A stretch of DNA of 64,000 nt from NCBI GenBank assembly GCA_964016875.1, contig OZ024726.1, positions 50,952,825 to 51,016,824 on the forward strand. The letters run 5' to 3'. Source of the stretch: Fallopia convolvulus. Its lineage: Eukaryota > Streptophyta > Magnoliopsida > Caryophyllales > Polygonaceae. Position 1 is the stretch's first letter, and each line of letters opens with the position of its first letter. The notes beneath the pieces were generated by a model. That model was not told where the DNA came from and did no database searches. It worked only from the letters and a program-made list of their open reading frames with translations. Of this stretch, positions 22,023 through 32,558 are shown piece by piece. The position numbers were made by a program, and so were the translations under genes.

Positions 22023-22940
22023 ACAAAATCCTCATGTATCCCCTATCCCAGGCCAACTGATCGAAGACCTTGGATCATGCCTCAGAGCTATGCCATTGGG
22101 ACCGTGTAAACACCAATATTGATCGACCTTGGATCCACCACCAAATTGAACTCTTCCTCGGCCTCTACCTTTATAGCCTCCTCTTCCTCTACCTCTACTT
22201 GAGTTTTGATGAGAACTCTCCTTGTTTGAAGATTCTCCTTTGACATGGAAGGCCTTTTCTTCCTTCTTGTCATCACCTCTGGTCATCCTCTCTTCATGAG
22301 ATTGAAGAGAACCCATTGGTTCATTAAAAGTGTATGTTTCCATGTCTTTAGACTCCTCAATTGCTGCCACGACATGGTCATACTTCTTGGTAAGGCTTCT
22401 CATCACCTTACTCACCACTTGCTTTGTTTTGATCTCCTCTCCATAGGATTTCATTTGTTGCAGAATGCTTGACACCCTTGACAAGTACTCATGAAATGTC
22501 TCCTTGTCTTTCGTTTGAGAATTCTCAAATTCTCTTCTAAGAGACTGTAGCCAGACAATAATTACTTTCTTGTCTCCCATATACTCTGTTTAAGAGTACT
22601 CCAAGCCTCCTTTGATGTTGAGGTTGCTGCAATTTGAGGAAACATTTCATCATCTAAAGATGGTTGAACGATGAAAAGTGATTTTGCGTCCTTCTTTCTT
22701 CTTTCCCTCAATGCTTGATCTGGATCTACAATATCATTGTCTGTAAAGCCATATTCAACAATGCCCCAAAACTCTTGAAATTTGAAGAGTGTTTTCATCT
22801 TCAAACTCTAGAAATGGTAATTCACACCCTTGAAAAATCAACAATTGAGTGATCGAGTTCCCATTGCCATTTCCATTGTTGTTTTGCATTGTTGCTCTCA
22901 AAACCCCGTGTTTACCTTGTGCTTTTCTCATGTGAAACAC
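22023..22940 (-). pseudogene. Ty1/copia gag fragment
   Basis: Minus-strand frames give a copia gag of the UBN2/Retrotran_gag type. FPFLEF-like and KMKTLFKFQEFWGIVEYGF come first, then AWSTLKQSI, VIIVWLQSLRREFENSQ, ETFHEYLSRVSSILQQMKSYGE and VVSKVMRSLTKKYDHVVAAIEE, ending in Arg/Gly repeats. Two frame breaks separate three pieces (22940-22755, 22804-22562, 22580-22032). A CCHC knuckle is not reached, and protease, integrase and reverse transcriptase are missing. The start ATG lies near the presumed LTR and PBS to its right. Confidence 0.8.
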
Positions 22941-22984
22941 TCAATCAATTAAGCACCTAGAATTCTCACTAACGCTACCAATTT

Positions 22985-23180
22985 TATTGGAAAGAAGAGC
23001 AGAATTAACTCTGAAATTGCACGATTCATTGAATAATAAAATGAGGCTATAAATAGCCATTACAAGACTCTTAACTTTAGCTCACATCAATCTACATACT
23101 AAAGAAGGAGTCTCATGACACATGTCATCCCCTCATTTATTTCGCCTATGTGTCAAGCCGTGGTTAACTCTGCATAATAT
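22985..23180 (-). repeat. Partial copia LTR and degenerate PBS beside the gag fragment
   Basis: Next to gag, the minus strand reads CCAATAAAATTGGTAGCGTT, where TTGGTA may be a degenerate tRNA-iMet primer site. To its right lies a TATA-like GGCTATAAATAGCC at about 23050. The outer LTR boundary cannot be placed. Confidence 0.4.
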
Positions 23181-24360
23181 GTGGCGCCACCTAATATCCA
23201 CATATTCAAGCATCTTAAAAAATATTAAATACACATATTTATCTCTTAATTTCATAACCTATTTTGTACTTATCCGTTAATCTTAATTAATTTATACTTA
23301 TCCTTTCACCTCTTCTAACTAATTAACCTACGTAAACTAAAAAGATTTGCACTTTATCTTTTAACCTAAATTAATTAATATTAAATTAAAAGGATTTGCA
23401 ACTAACATATTCATTTTAAGCTTCTAAAACTAACCTACAAATTAACATGACTAACATATTGATTTTAAAGTAATTTTATCTTTTAATACTCTAACCTAAT
23501 CTAACACATTGATTTTTTAACGAGATATATTCATTCTTATATAAATCAGTTAAAAATAATACCTAGATTTAATATATATTTATGCAAATTTTTTATTTCT
23601 CCTTTATACACTACATATTTTCTTCCATAATTATATATTGACACTAATTTAATCAAAAATATTTAATATTAATCATACTTTTAGATAAATTTAAAAAGAA
23701 GTTATTTAATTTTCTCGCTTTTCAAGTTGATATTTTACGTACATTTTAATACTACCCTTCTCAATTTATTAACTATAGAAAAAAACAAATAAAAGTAATT
23801 GATTTTTTTTCATATTTACATAAATATAATAACAAAACAAACTATTTTAAAAATTAATTTATTTTTAAAATATATTAATATATTATTTATAAATAATCAA
23901 CCCCGTACATGGTACTAATACTTATGCTAGTTTTCACTAACATAAAGGCCTATAAACGTGGATTCAACCATAAAACTAACAATTCAGCTAAACTAGCTAA
24001 CATAATTGACCAAACTGAACTCCTAGAAACTAGATAACAACTAGGATCAAATCAGACTTTAATCTAGTCGACTTATTAATTCAAACTTCAAAGGCTACTT
24101 GAATAGCTTGATCACATTCAACAGTGAATTAATAACTTTAACTTTTTAGTGAATGTAATATCAAGAAGAACCTATTCTTGGAAGCACAACTCACCTAATA
24201 CGTACGGAAAAAAAAACTGTTTGTGGACGCTAGCACAGTACGTCCGTGGAAGACATTAAAGTTAGTGGACTATTTATTTGTTTTGTAAAAGAAATAACAA
24301 GTTAAGAAACAACAACATGATCAACTGCAAGGCCCATAAATGATTGAATCTCCTGATCAA
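23181..24360. other. AT-rich intergenic spacer
   Basis: About 1.1 kb of AT-rich sequence with long A and T runs around 23560-23890. No open frame, repeat structure or RNA gene was recognised. Confidence 0.6.
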
Positions 24361-25361
24361 TCAGGAGTTGTGGTCAGCAAAAGCACAATGCAAGTGGTAG
24401 GTCTGGTAACATTTGGGGCAGTAGTAATACCAATCGTCGGGATTCATCATCTCAAAGCAAAAATCACAAGGATAGTCTTCTTGCTCTGTATCCCTCGAAA
24501 ACCTCATCTCCAAGGGATGCTCGTATCCCCCATGTTTATGCATCAGAGGGTAAGGCAACAATGCGCACTCCACATGGTAGTTCTTCTTACATCCGGTGCA
24601 CCCATAGGCTAAGGCCATGCCATCCAACCCACAAGCCTCGCATTTATAATGCCCACCATCTACAAAAGGCATTGCCCAAAAACGAAGCTTGTGCTAATCG
24701 CAATCGTGGTCGATGATGGTGGGAATGAGCCCGCATTTCATATGGGATTCTTAGATGCAAGATGGACAATCTGTGCTGAACTCTCGGCCTTGTTCTTTGC
24801 ATACGAGGCAGGTGTGATTCTCCGGGAAGGAGTAGTCTGGCGGGTCGGATTTTGAAACAAAGGCGGGGAATTCATGTGGGGCAAAAGATCTAGACTTCTC
24901 AGCGCATGATTTGTGAATGGCGAGGAGGCAGGCATTGCAAGTGTAGGCTGCGCCCGAGATCGGGTTCTCGCAGACCCCGCAGTTTGCATCGTAGTCGAGG
25001 CCTTGTCCTTGGAAGATGGTGATGATGTGACGTCCGTTGCTACAGAACCGAACTCTGTTTCGAAGAGGATCGTTAATAAGCTCCTTCTCGTTGGGCGCCT
25101 TAGAAGCCTCCCCATCATGGACATGGTGATGATGATCAGAATGACATTCATGGACATGGTGATCATGATCATGATGTTTGTGTTGATGCTTAATGGAGAC
25201 GTTGTACTCGAACCATTTCCCATAATCGACACGGCGGTCCTCTTCGTAGAAGACCAAAGTTTGCACGGCCTGGACAATATGGCGGCCTCGTTGGGGCCTG
25301 TCAACGTTGAGCAGGAGCGCCGATACGCCAGGAACGGGCTCGTGTAACCGTGTGTCGTGGG
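24361..25361 (-). pseudogene. Kinase-DC1 pseudogene, 3' part (kinase end, His-rich linker, DC1 fingers)
   Basis: Reading leftward from the Sirevirus boundary, the frame ends the kinase-like domain (VDRPQRGRHIVQAVQTLVFYEED), matching residues about 195-215 of the gene at 42701. A His-rich linker (about 25185-25100) follows. The DC1/C1-like fingers come next: NCGVCENPISGAAYTCNACL with HKSCAE; HTCLVCKEQG with CPSC; then after two in-frame stops (24753-24751 TAA, 24696-24694 TAG) YKCEACGLDGMALAYGCTGC with YHVECALL and PCDFCFEMMNP with YYYCPKCYQTYHLHCAFAD. Frame is kept across both stops. DC1 fingers bind zinc through Cys/His; some are linked to lipid or redox signalling, but the role here is unknown. 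The 5' part lies at 36217-36735. It is broken by the transposon and by nonsense codons. Confidence 0.85.
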
Positions 25362-25366
25362 CCTCC

Positions 25367-26409
25367 TGTTGGAACGATGTTGGGACCTCTGGTTCTAAAC
25401 ATCGGATCAACGATACAGTTTTCTGAGTTTTGATAATGACAAACGCTATAAGGGAACTAATGTGCTTTGATCAAGTATTTCTAAGGAACACAGGTTTAGC
25501 AAAGAACTTCCATGAATGAGCACACAATGAAGAGTTCCCATCAAGGGAACTCTGAAGAGGAAAGTTCCCATGAAATGAGAACTCCCAGGAATGCCCAGAG
25601 AACACAGGCTTATACAATGAAGAGCGTCTCTCAAAGGAACTCAGCAGAGGACAATTCCCACGATATGGGAACCCACATGTGAAGACAAGGACCGATCAGC
25701 GCATATCACGGGATCCTGTCTTGGACAGGATGAAGGCACAGTCTGAGGAGCAGACTGTCATGATTGATCCAACGGTCCGATCATCTCAAGAAGTTGACCT
25801 AGTTCAAATCGAAGTCACATGTGAAGAAAGTACAACTTGGGCATCAAGCAAAGGGCATTTCGGACACAAATGAAAGATGCAATTGAAGCCCAAGTTCACT
25901 CGAGTATAAAGCCAAATGAATAGTGCTCGGATTGAGTACTTCTCCTAGAATCCACAAATACCCAAAACAGAAGAAAGAGAAAAGAAGAAGAGAAGTCCCC
26001 GGCGGCGAGTGTCTGATCTCGACGACGGTGAAGCCGAGTTCCCAGGAGCAAGGGAACTGCGATTTGGTGTAAGGTTTGAGTTACTTATTTAGAGATTGTT
26101 GTTCGCTTAGGAACTCAGTTGAGAAGATTCATTAGTGTTGCTAGAGTTAGGTAGAACTCGTAGGAACAGAGAAGTTTGAATCTGGCTGTTTGTAACTAAG
26201 GAACAAATCAATAATATAAGTAATTCATTCAAAATCCTCCAAGCGGAGGTAGAGGTTTACCCATACAACTAGTTGGTTGTAGTGGGGTTCCTCTATAAGG
26301 AACTGTGTTTCTTCAGTGTCTTAACTACTTGCGATTATTTCTTCCGCTGCCTTGGGAACAACTTAACAGCCAGTTCCCAAGCTCTTGCTAACGCATTTAC
26401 GATCCAACA
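25367..26409 (+). repeat. Sirevirus 5' LTR
   Basis: The 1043-bp LTR starts TGTTGGAACG and ends GATCCAACA. TATAAA lies at 25905-25910. The U3 region has hairpin-forming pairs of GTTCCC and GGGAAC, for example a perfect 8-bp arm pair at 25532-25539 and 25545-25552 with a 5-bp loop. Palindromes in Sirevirus LTRs are known from grasses. Confidence 0.93.
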
Positions 26410-26411
26410 AT

Positions 26412-26423
26412 TGGTATCAGAGC
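26412..26423 (+). other. Sirevirus primer binding site (tRNA-iMet)
   Basis: TGGTATCAGAGC lies two bases after the LTR end. It is the standard plant copia site complementary to the initiator methionine tRNA 3' end. Confidence 0.93.
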
Positions 26424-26463
26424 AGGCTGCTCTAGATTTGTGTTAGCATCGCAGGTTTCAAAC

Positions 26464-28437
26464 ATGGCTCACGAACTTACCCAAGTCGGTCACAACAACA
26501 GCAAGCCACCAAGGCTCATCACTGGGAGATTCGAAGTCTGGCAACACGACATGAAGAACTGGATGCGCAGCCAGGACTACCAAGCTTGGTTTGTCATTGA
26601 AAAAGGGAACTTCAAAATTGATCCAACAATTGAGAATGACCTGTCAAAATGGGGACCTAATGAGTACAAGTGCATGGAGGCCAACTTCAAAGCCATCCAA
26701 TACCTCAAGAATGCCATGTCGGTGCAAGACTGCGACAGAGTGGCAAACCTAGACACGGCAAAGGAAGTGTGGGAAGCCATTCAACAAATGCACATTGGGA
26801 ACTCAGACCTCCGAGAAGATCTTCAGATGAACGCAAGAAGGGAGTTCTTCACCTTCCAAATGGAGATAGGAGAATCCGTTGATAGTTACCAATCCCGTTT
26901 TGAGGGACTTTGAACCAAGATGATTGGCCTTGGGATCACTAAAGAAGAAGTCACCGACAAAATGAAGGTTCAACAACTCTTCAATGGGTTGATTGGAGAA
27001 TGGACAAACGAAAGAACGATGTTCAAAGAGAATCCCGAAAACAGGGCTCTTATGCTCCACCAGGTTTTTGGAAAACTGGTGGGATATGAGAAGAGAAAGA
27101 TAGATGACAAGGAGCAAAAGCGAGCACATCAGGGGATAGCTCTCAAACTTGAAAAGGTAATCAAGGCAGTACAGGAGCAACATGAAGAATCTGAAGAAGA
27201 TGAGGATGAAGAGCTAGTCCTTGTAATAAAAGCTCTTCGATCTTTCTACAAAGGGAAATTCAAGAAGAATTATGGGAACTCAGGAAAAGGACAGAGTTCC
27301 CAAAGAAAATCTGCTGAAAAGGACCTCTCGGATGTAACGTGCTACAAGTGTTACAAGAAGGGACACTTTGCCAAGGAGTGCCCTCAGGAGGCGGACAACC
27401 GAGGAAAAGAAAAAAAGGCCTACATAGCCACATGGAGCGACGATGAAGACGAAGAGCCTGAATCATGGGTTCAACCTGACATGTGTGCCATGGCCTTACG
27501 AGAAACCACTGGGGAACAACCCAGTGAGGTAACCCCCGAATCCGTTCTTGCTTCCTTGTCAAATTATGAGAAACCTGAACTGCTTAAAATTCTCACAAGT
27601 CTTGTCAAAGATAATATTAAATTGCAAAAGAAGTTGGAAAAGTCGAAACACACAAATGCTGAACTAGTTGGTCTAGAGCCATGTCCCAACTGTGTACCCC
27701 TTCTAGAAAAACTTCAGTCTTATGTGTCTCACATCGTAGAACTTGAGAATGAGCTTAAAACCCTAGAAAGTGATGAAAACACCCTTCTACAAAATCTGAG
27801 TAAAGCAAAAGGGAACTCTGAAGCCTCTAGTTCCCAAACCAAGTTTGTCCCAGCCAGACACGGAATAGGGTATGAGTCAGAGAGCCCTAGAAAAGGGAAG
27901 TCCCTCCTGAGTGAAAAAGAGATGAACGAGTGCAGGGCCCTAGAGCTTCAGTGTGAGAAACAGAAAAATGCACACTTGGAAGAGAAAATCCGTGTTCTGG
28001 AGAGTGGGGTGAATGGAGAAGTAGATTATTACACTGGGAACACTGGACACAAGTTGTATGTTCAAATAGCTAAGGGAAATAGGTCTAGAGTGTACAACAA
28101 GGAAACTATGGATAGAAACAGGATACAGAGACCCCATCCTAAGTACTACCTAGGAGAATACTATAAGACCTGCTGGAACTGTGGTGCTCATGGGCACTAC
28201 AAGGAAAGCTGTCCCAAAGCTAAGGCCCAAGCTCAGAAAAACCACGAGTACTGGAACAAGCAGAATCGACAAACCAACAAGCCTGCTAGAGTTCCCATTA
28301 AAAGAAACAACCATAGGAACCTTGCCTATAACAAGTACTCTCGTGACATTAACATTGCTGATTATGTGTTATTTGAGACTGCCTTCCCTTGCAAGGAACC
28401 AGGCAAGAGTCATCTTGCCTGGGTCCTCAAAAACTAA
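26464..28437 (+). pseudogene. Sirevirus gag
   Basis: Gag starts at MAHELTQVGHNNSKPP (26464), 41 bp after the PBS; the frame is open 8 codons further up. It shows the UBN2-type gag domain (FEVWQHDMKNWMRSQDYQAW, LDTAKEVWEAIQQMH), an in-frame TGA at 26911-26913, then VQQLFNGLIGEWTNERTMF. A CCHC knuckle (CYKCYKKGHFAKECP), the acidic YIATWSDDEDEE block typical of Sirevirus gag, a coiled-coil region (about residues 350-460) and a second CCHC knuckle (CWNCGAHGHYKESCP) follow. It ends at TAA 28435-28437. The length of about 650 codons is large, as in Sireviruses. The TGA would truncate the protein before the knuckles. Confidence 0.88.
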
Positions 28438-28449
28438 CTTTTCTTGTAG

Positions 28450-29382
28450 GTGGCAGTGAGGGAGAACAACACATGGGTCATTGACAGTGGATGTTCCAAC
28501 CACATGACTGGAAACAAAGACAACCTCACCTCACTCCACCCAAAGGCCGAAGGAGGTCACGTGTCCTTTGGCAACAAAAATAAAGGAGAGATCATAGGAA
28601 CAGGGGAAGTGCTACTCAACAAATCAATCAAAATCAGCAACGTTAACTTGGTGAAAGATCTGGGATTCAATCTCTTGAGCGTCTCTCAAATATGTGATCA
28701 AGGGAACAACATCGTCACCTTTGACTCAAAGGAATGTCTAGTGATCAACAAGAAGACTAACAAAATCATCCTGAAAGGAAGAAGGTCCAACAACATATAT
28801 GTGGTGGATACAAACTTTGAGCCACCAAGGAAACTGTGCTTGGCAAGTTCCCTTGATGAAACGGAACTCTGGCACCGAAGGTTAGGACACGCAGGTATGA
28901 ACCAAATCTTGAAACTCTATCTACAAGATCTCGTCGTTGGTCTCCCACGAATCAACCTTGAAGGAGTCAAGATGTGTGAAGCCTGTGTTCGAGGAAAGCA
29001 AACAAGGACCTCCTTCAAGCCCAAAAGGATGGTGAGCACGACCAGGCCCTTAGAGCTAATTCATATGGATCTTTGTGGTCCTATGCACACCGAAAGCTAT
29101 GGAGGAAAGAGGTACATGTATGTTTTAATCGATGATTTTTCACGATTCACATGGGTGTTATTCTTGAGATCAAAATCAGATACCTTCAAGGAATTCGAAG
29201 TCCTAATCACAAGAATGGAGGTCAGCATGGGACTCAAACTAAAGGCTCTCAGATCTGGTCATGGAACAGAGTTTGAAAACTCATAGTTCCTCAGATATTG
29301 TGACAAACATGGGATCTCTCATAACTTCTCGGCCCCTCGCACTCCTCGGCAAAACGGAGTTGTCGAAAGGAAGAACAGGACC
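28450..29382 (+). pseudogene. Sirevirus protease and integrase N-terminal part
   Basis: It is in the same frame as gag but separated by TAA (28435) and TAG (28447-28449). The protease reads WVIDSGCSNHMTG, the D-S-G box. The integrase zinc finger reads LWHRRLGHAGMNQI with MCEACVRGKQ, and the core starts HMDLCGPMH with the first Asp. In the second box the family Asp is Gly (RSGHGTEFE), removing a catalytic residue. An in-frame TAG at 29284-29286 follows FENS. The frame then continues through the Glu box (RQNGVVERKNRTLED) up to 29382. Confidence 0.87.
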
Positions 29383-30312
29383 TTGGAAGACATGGCTAGA
29401 ACTATGTTGTTTGAAAGCAGAGTTCCAGAGTACTTTTGGGCTGAAGCCATCTCCACAACTACTTATATCCTGAATCGAGCCATGATCAGACCCTTGATCA
29501 AGAAGACATCCTATGAGCTCATCAAAGGGAGAAAGCCAAATATCGCTCATCTTAGGACCTTCGGATGCAAATGCTTCGTCCACAACAATGGGAAAGACAA
29601 CCTTGGCAAATTTGATCCCAGAAGCGATGAAGGGATATTCTTGGGATACTCTTCCCATAGCAAGGCGTACAGGGTCTATAACAAGAGGACCAAGAAGATA
29701 GATGAAAGCATTCACGTCATCTTCGACGAGAAGTCTGTAAAGATGGGAACAGAGGTTCAAGGAAAGGGAACTCTGCTTAAGCTGGTCAGACAAGAAGAAG
29801 ACGACGACGAGGATGAACCAAGAAAGAAAGATGAAGACTATCCAAATGGGAACAATGCCCCACAATCAGGGAACAACGAAGGAGATCAAAACTCCACAGA
29901 TCAAAGCTCCTTTGAAGTTCCCTCTTCAACAGAAGAACCACAAGATGCCTCCAATTCTCTCATTCCTCAAAATGAAAATGCACCAGAATCTAGTGTTCAG
30001 GGGGAACAACGAGGGAACTCCGAAGAGAATCCTGACGAAAGTCCCAACGAAGAAGCTGAACATAACTTTTCTCCTGAGGAAGAGGAAACTCAAGACACAG
30101 ATGGAGAAGAGTCAAGGGAACAGCTTGACGTCTCACACATCCCAACAAGAAACTACCAACAAAAGAGAGATCACCCCATCGACAACATCATCACTCCATA
30201 TGAAAAAGGTGTTCTAACTCGCTCCTCTCTCAATAATTTTTGTGCTTTTAATGCCTTTGTCTCAATGGTGGAACCAAAAAGCATAAAAGAAGCTCTAAAG
30301 GACCCAGACTAG
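29383..30312 (+). pseudogene. Sirevirus integrase C-terminal region
   Basis: It reads TMLFESRVPEYFWAEAISTT and PNIAHLRTFGCKCFVHNN, the usual copia integrase C-terminal blocks, and GIFLGYSSHSKAYRVYN (the GKGY region). A long Glu/Asn/Ser-rich spacer to the reverse transcriptase follows. The frame ends at TAG 30310-30312, where copia polyproteins have Trp after Asp. Confidence 0.85.
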
Positions 30313-30836
30313 ATCCAAGTTATGCAAGAAGAACTACACCAATTTGAGAGGAACAAGGTATGGAAGCTAGTTCCAAGGCCCAAAAACAAGAACATCATAG
30401 GAACTCGATGGGTGTTTCGGAACAAGCTAGATGATACTGGGGCCGTAGCTAGGAACAAGGCTCGTCTGGTTGCTCAAGGCTATAGACAAGAAGAAGGAAT
30501 CGACTATGACGAGACCTTCGCACCAGTTGCAAGGATCGAGGCCATCCGCCTTCTCATAGCCTATGCAGCCCACAAAGGATTCAAGCTCTACCAGATGGAT
30601 GTGAAGACGACATTTCTCAATGGGCACCTCAAGGAAGAAGTATACGTAGCCCAACCCCCAGGATTCGAAGATGAGAAGCTACCAACCACGTCTACTTCCT
30701 GGAGAGGGCCCTCTACGGACTCAAACAAGCTCCTCGAGCATGGTATGACAGGTTTGCTCAGTTCCTTCTGTCTCATGGATACCTTCAAGGTTCCATAGAC
30801 AAAACTCTTTTCCTTAAAAAGGAGTCTAAGGATATC
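30313..30836 (+). pseudogene. Sirevirus reverse transcriptase, fingers and palm start
   Basis: The blocks are WKLVPRPKNKNIIGTRWVF, NKARLVAQGYRQEEGIDYDE, TFAPVARIEAIRLLIAYAA and LYQMDVKTTFLNGHLKEEVY. A one-base deletion near 30681 shifts the frame, after which the sequence continues to the YVDD box in another frame. Confidence 0.87.
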
Positions 30837-31757
30837 TTGATTGTTCAAGTTTATGTTGATGACATTGTTTTTGGAGCAACTAACGAAACTCTTGTAGAGA
30901 AGTTTAAGGACCTCATGAGTAGTGAGTTTGAGATGAGTCTCATAGGGGAACTCACGTTCTTCCTAGGACTCCAGATTTCTCAAACAAAGGAGGGAACAAG
31001 GATTCATCAACAGAAACACATCAAAGAAATGCTAGTCAAGTATGGGATGGACCACTCACGGCCCATTGACACTCCCATCTCCCCAAATTCCAGACTCAAT
31101 GCTGATGAAACAGGGGTAAGTGTCGATCCAAGAAACTTTAGAGGTATGATTGGCTCTCTCCTATACTTAACTGCTACTAGGCCTGATATTATGTTCTCAG
31201 TGTGCTTATGTGCACGTTTTCAAGCTAATCCCAAAGAATCACACCTGAAAGAGGTGAAGAGGATTTTCAGGTACCTCAAAGGGAACGACAACTTGTGCCT
31301 CTGGTATCCAAGGAACAGTTCCCTTGAGCTCATTGCTTATACAGATGTAGATTTTGCTGGGCACCTAGTTGATAGAAAGAGCACATCAGGAATGGCCCAG
31401 TTCCTTGGGTCATGCCTAGTCTCTTGGGGATCCAAGAAACAAAATTCAGTGGCACTCTCCACAGTTGAAGCAGAATACGTGGCTGCCGCATCATGTTGTT
31501 CCCAAGTACTATGGCTCAAGTCCCAACTTCAGGATTACGGTATGTCATTTGGCCCAGTTCCTATACTCTGTGATAATACTAGTGCCATTAACAATTCCAA
31601 AAATCCTGTGCATCATTCTCGGACTAAGCACATAGACATTAGGCATCATTTTCTACGTGACAATGTTGAAAATGGGAACATCTCTATGCAACACTGTAGA
31701 ACGGAAGAGCAAATTGCGGACATTCTCACCAAAGCTTTAGACAGACGTCCCTACTAG
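30837..31757 (+). pseudogene. Sirevirus reverse transcriptase active site and RNase H
   Basis: It opens IVQVYVDDIVFG, with the catalytic YVDD intact. SLIGELTFFLGLQISQTKEG, GSLLYLTATRPDIMF and LKEVKRIFRYLKG follow. The RNase H reads AYTDVDFAG, VALSTVEAEYVAA and LCDNTSAINNSKNPVHHSRTK. It ends at TAG 31755-31757 after LDRRPY, a little short of the usual pol end. Confidence 0.88.
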
Positions 31758-32558
31758 CGTTTTCGAATGCTTCTAGGGATGATAACTCTAAACTAAACAA
31801 GTCCATGTTTGTCTCTCCCTCAATGCTTGATTAGTCTAACTAGAAATGCATGATAGGGAACTGTAGGACTCAGTGCTTTCATTTTGCCATATTACTAGTC
31901 TAGAGCTTGATGTGTATATAGGAACATTATTTCTTTTGACCCAAAATGATCAACCAGAGTTCCCTTTAACCCTCTCTACAAGCCACTATGACGGTTGATC
32001 ATAAAACCTACCCTAAGCTAAGGACCAGACAAACGTTTCTCATGAGCCCAACTCTTTATCCCAAAATCGAGTTGCAATTGTCTGGTTCTCTTTTGAGTTC
32101 CCCAGCCTCACAAAGAAAATTGAGTGTGAGTTCCCCAAACCTCTCCACTCAATACGACCTTTCCAGAGATCATGGGAACTGGTGCTCACAAGCAAGGGAA
32201 CACTGGATCTGAAAAGATGAACCGTCACTAGGGAAATGGGAAATTGTGTCAGACTCTGAAGCGTTTTGGGCCAAACACTCAAAAATTCAAAAGACTTCCC
32301 CTGGAAGAAAACGACGCGTGTCAGAGGCATGCTCGAGAAGTTGAAACGGCTCTCCGCTCTTATTGGCCAACGGTTATCGAGGCCTTTCTCAACTTCCCTT
32401 TCTACCCTCGTCTCTCTCTCTCTCAATCAAACCCTACTTTACCACTTTTGGGTTCCTTCTTCCTCATTCTTCCCTGTCACTCTCCTTCTCTACAACTTTG
32501 CCTCCTCCCTCCTTCGAGAAAACTTCCAAAACACTCTCTTTTCCAAACCTTTCTAAAA
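31758..32558 (+). other. Sirevirus spacer between pol and the extra gene
   Basis: About 800 bp with no protein domain. Several AGTTCCC/GGGAACT copies lie here. The frame of the next gene is open from 32244, but the sequence before 32559 has no protein-like features beyond chance. Confidence 0.6.

Noticed and set aside
24751..25410. ATG at 25410 as the start of a DC1 gene
   Set aside because: The first about 14 codons lie in the Sirevirus LTR; the gene's real 5' part is at 36217-36735.
28181..28459. Plus-strand frame overlapping the gag end
   Set aside because: It is a shadow of the gag frame with no domain of its own.
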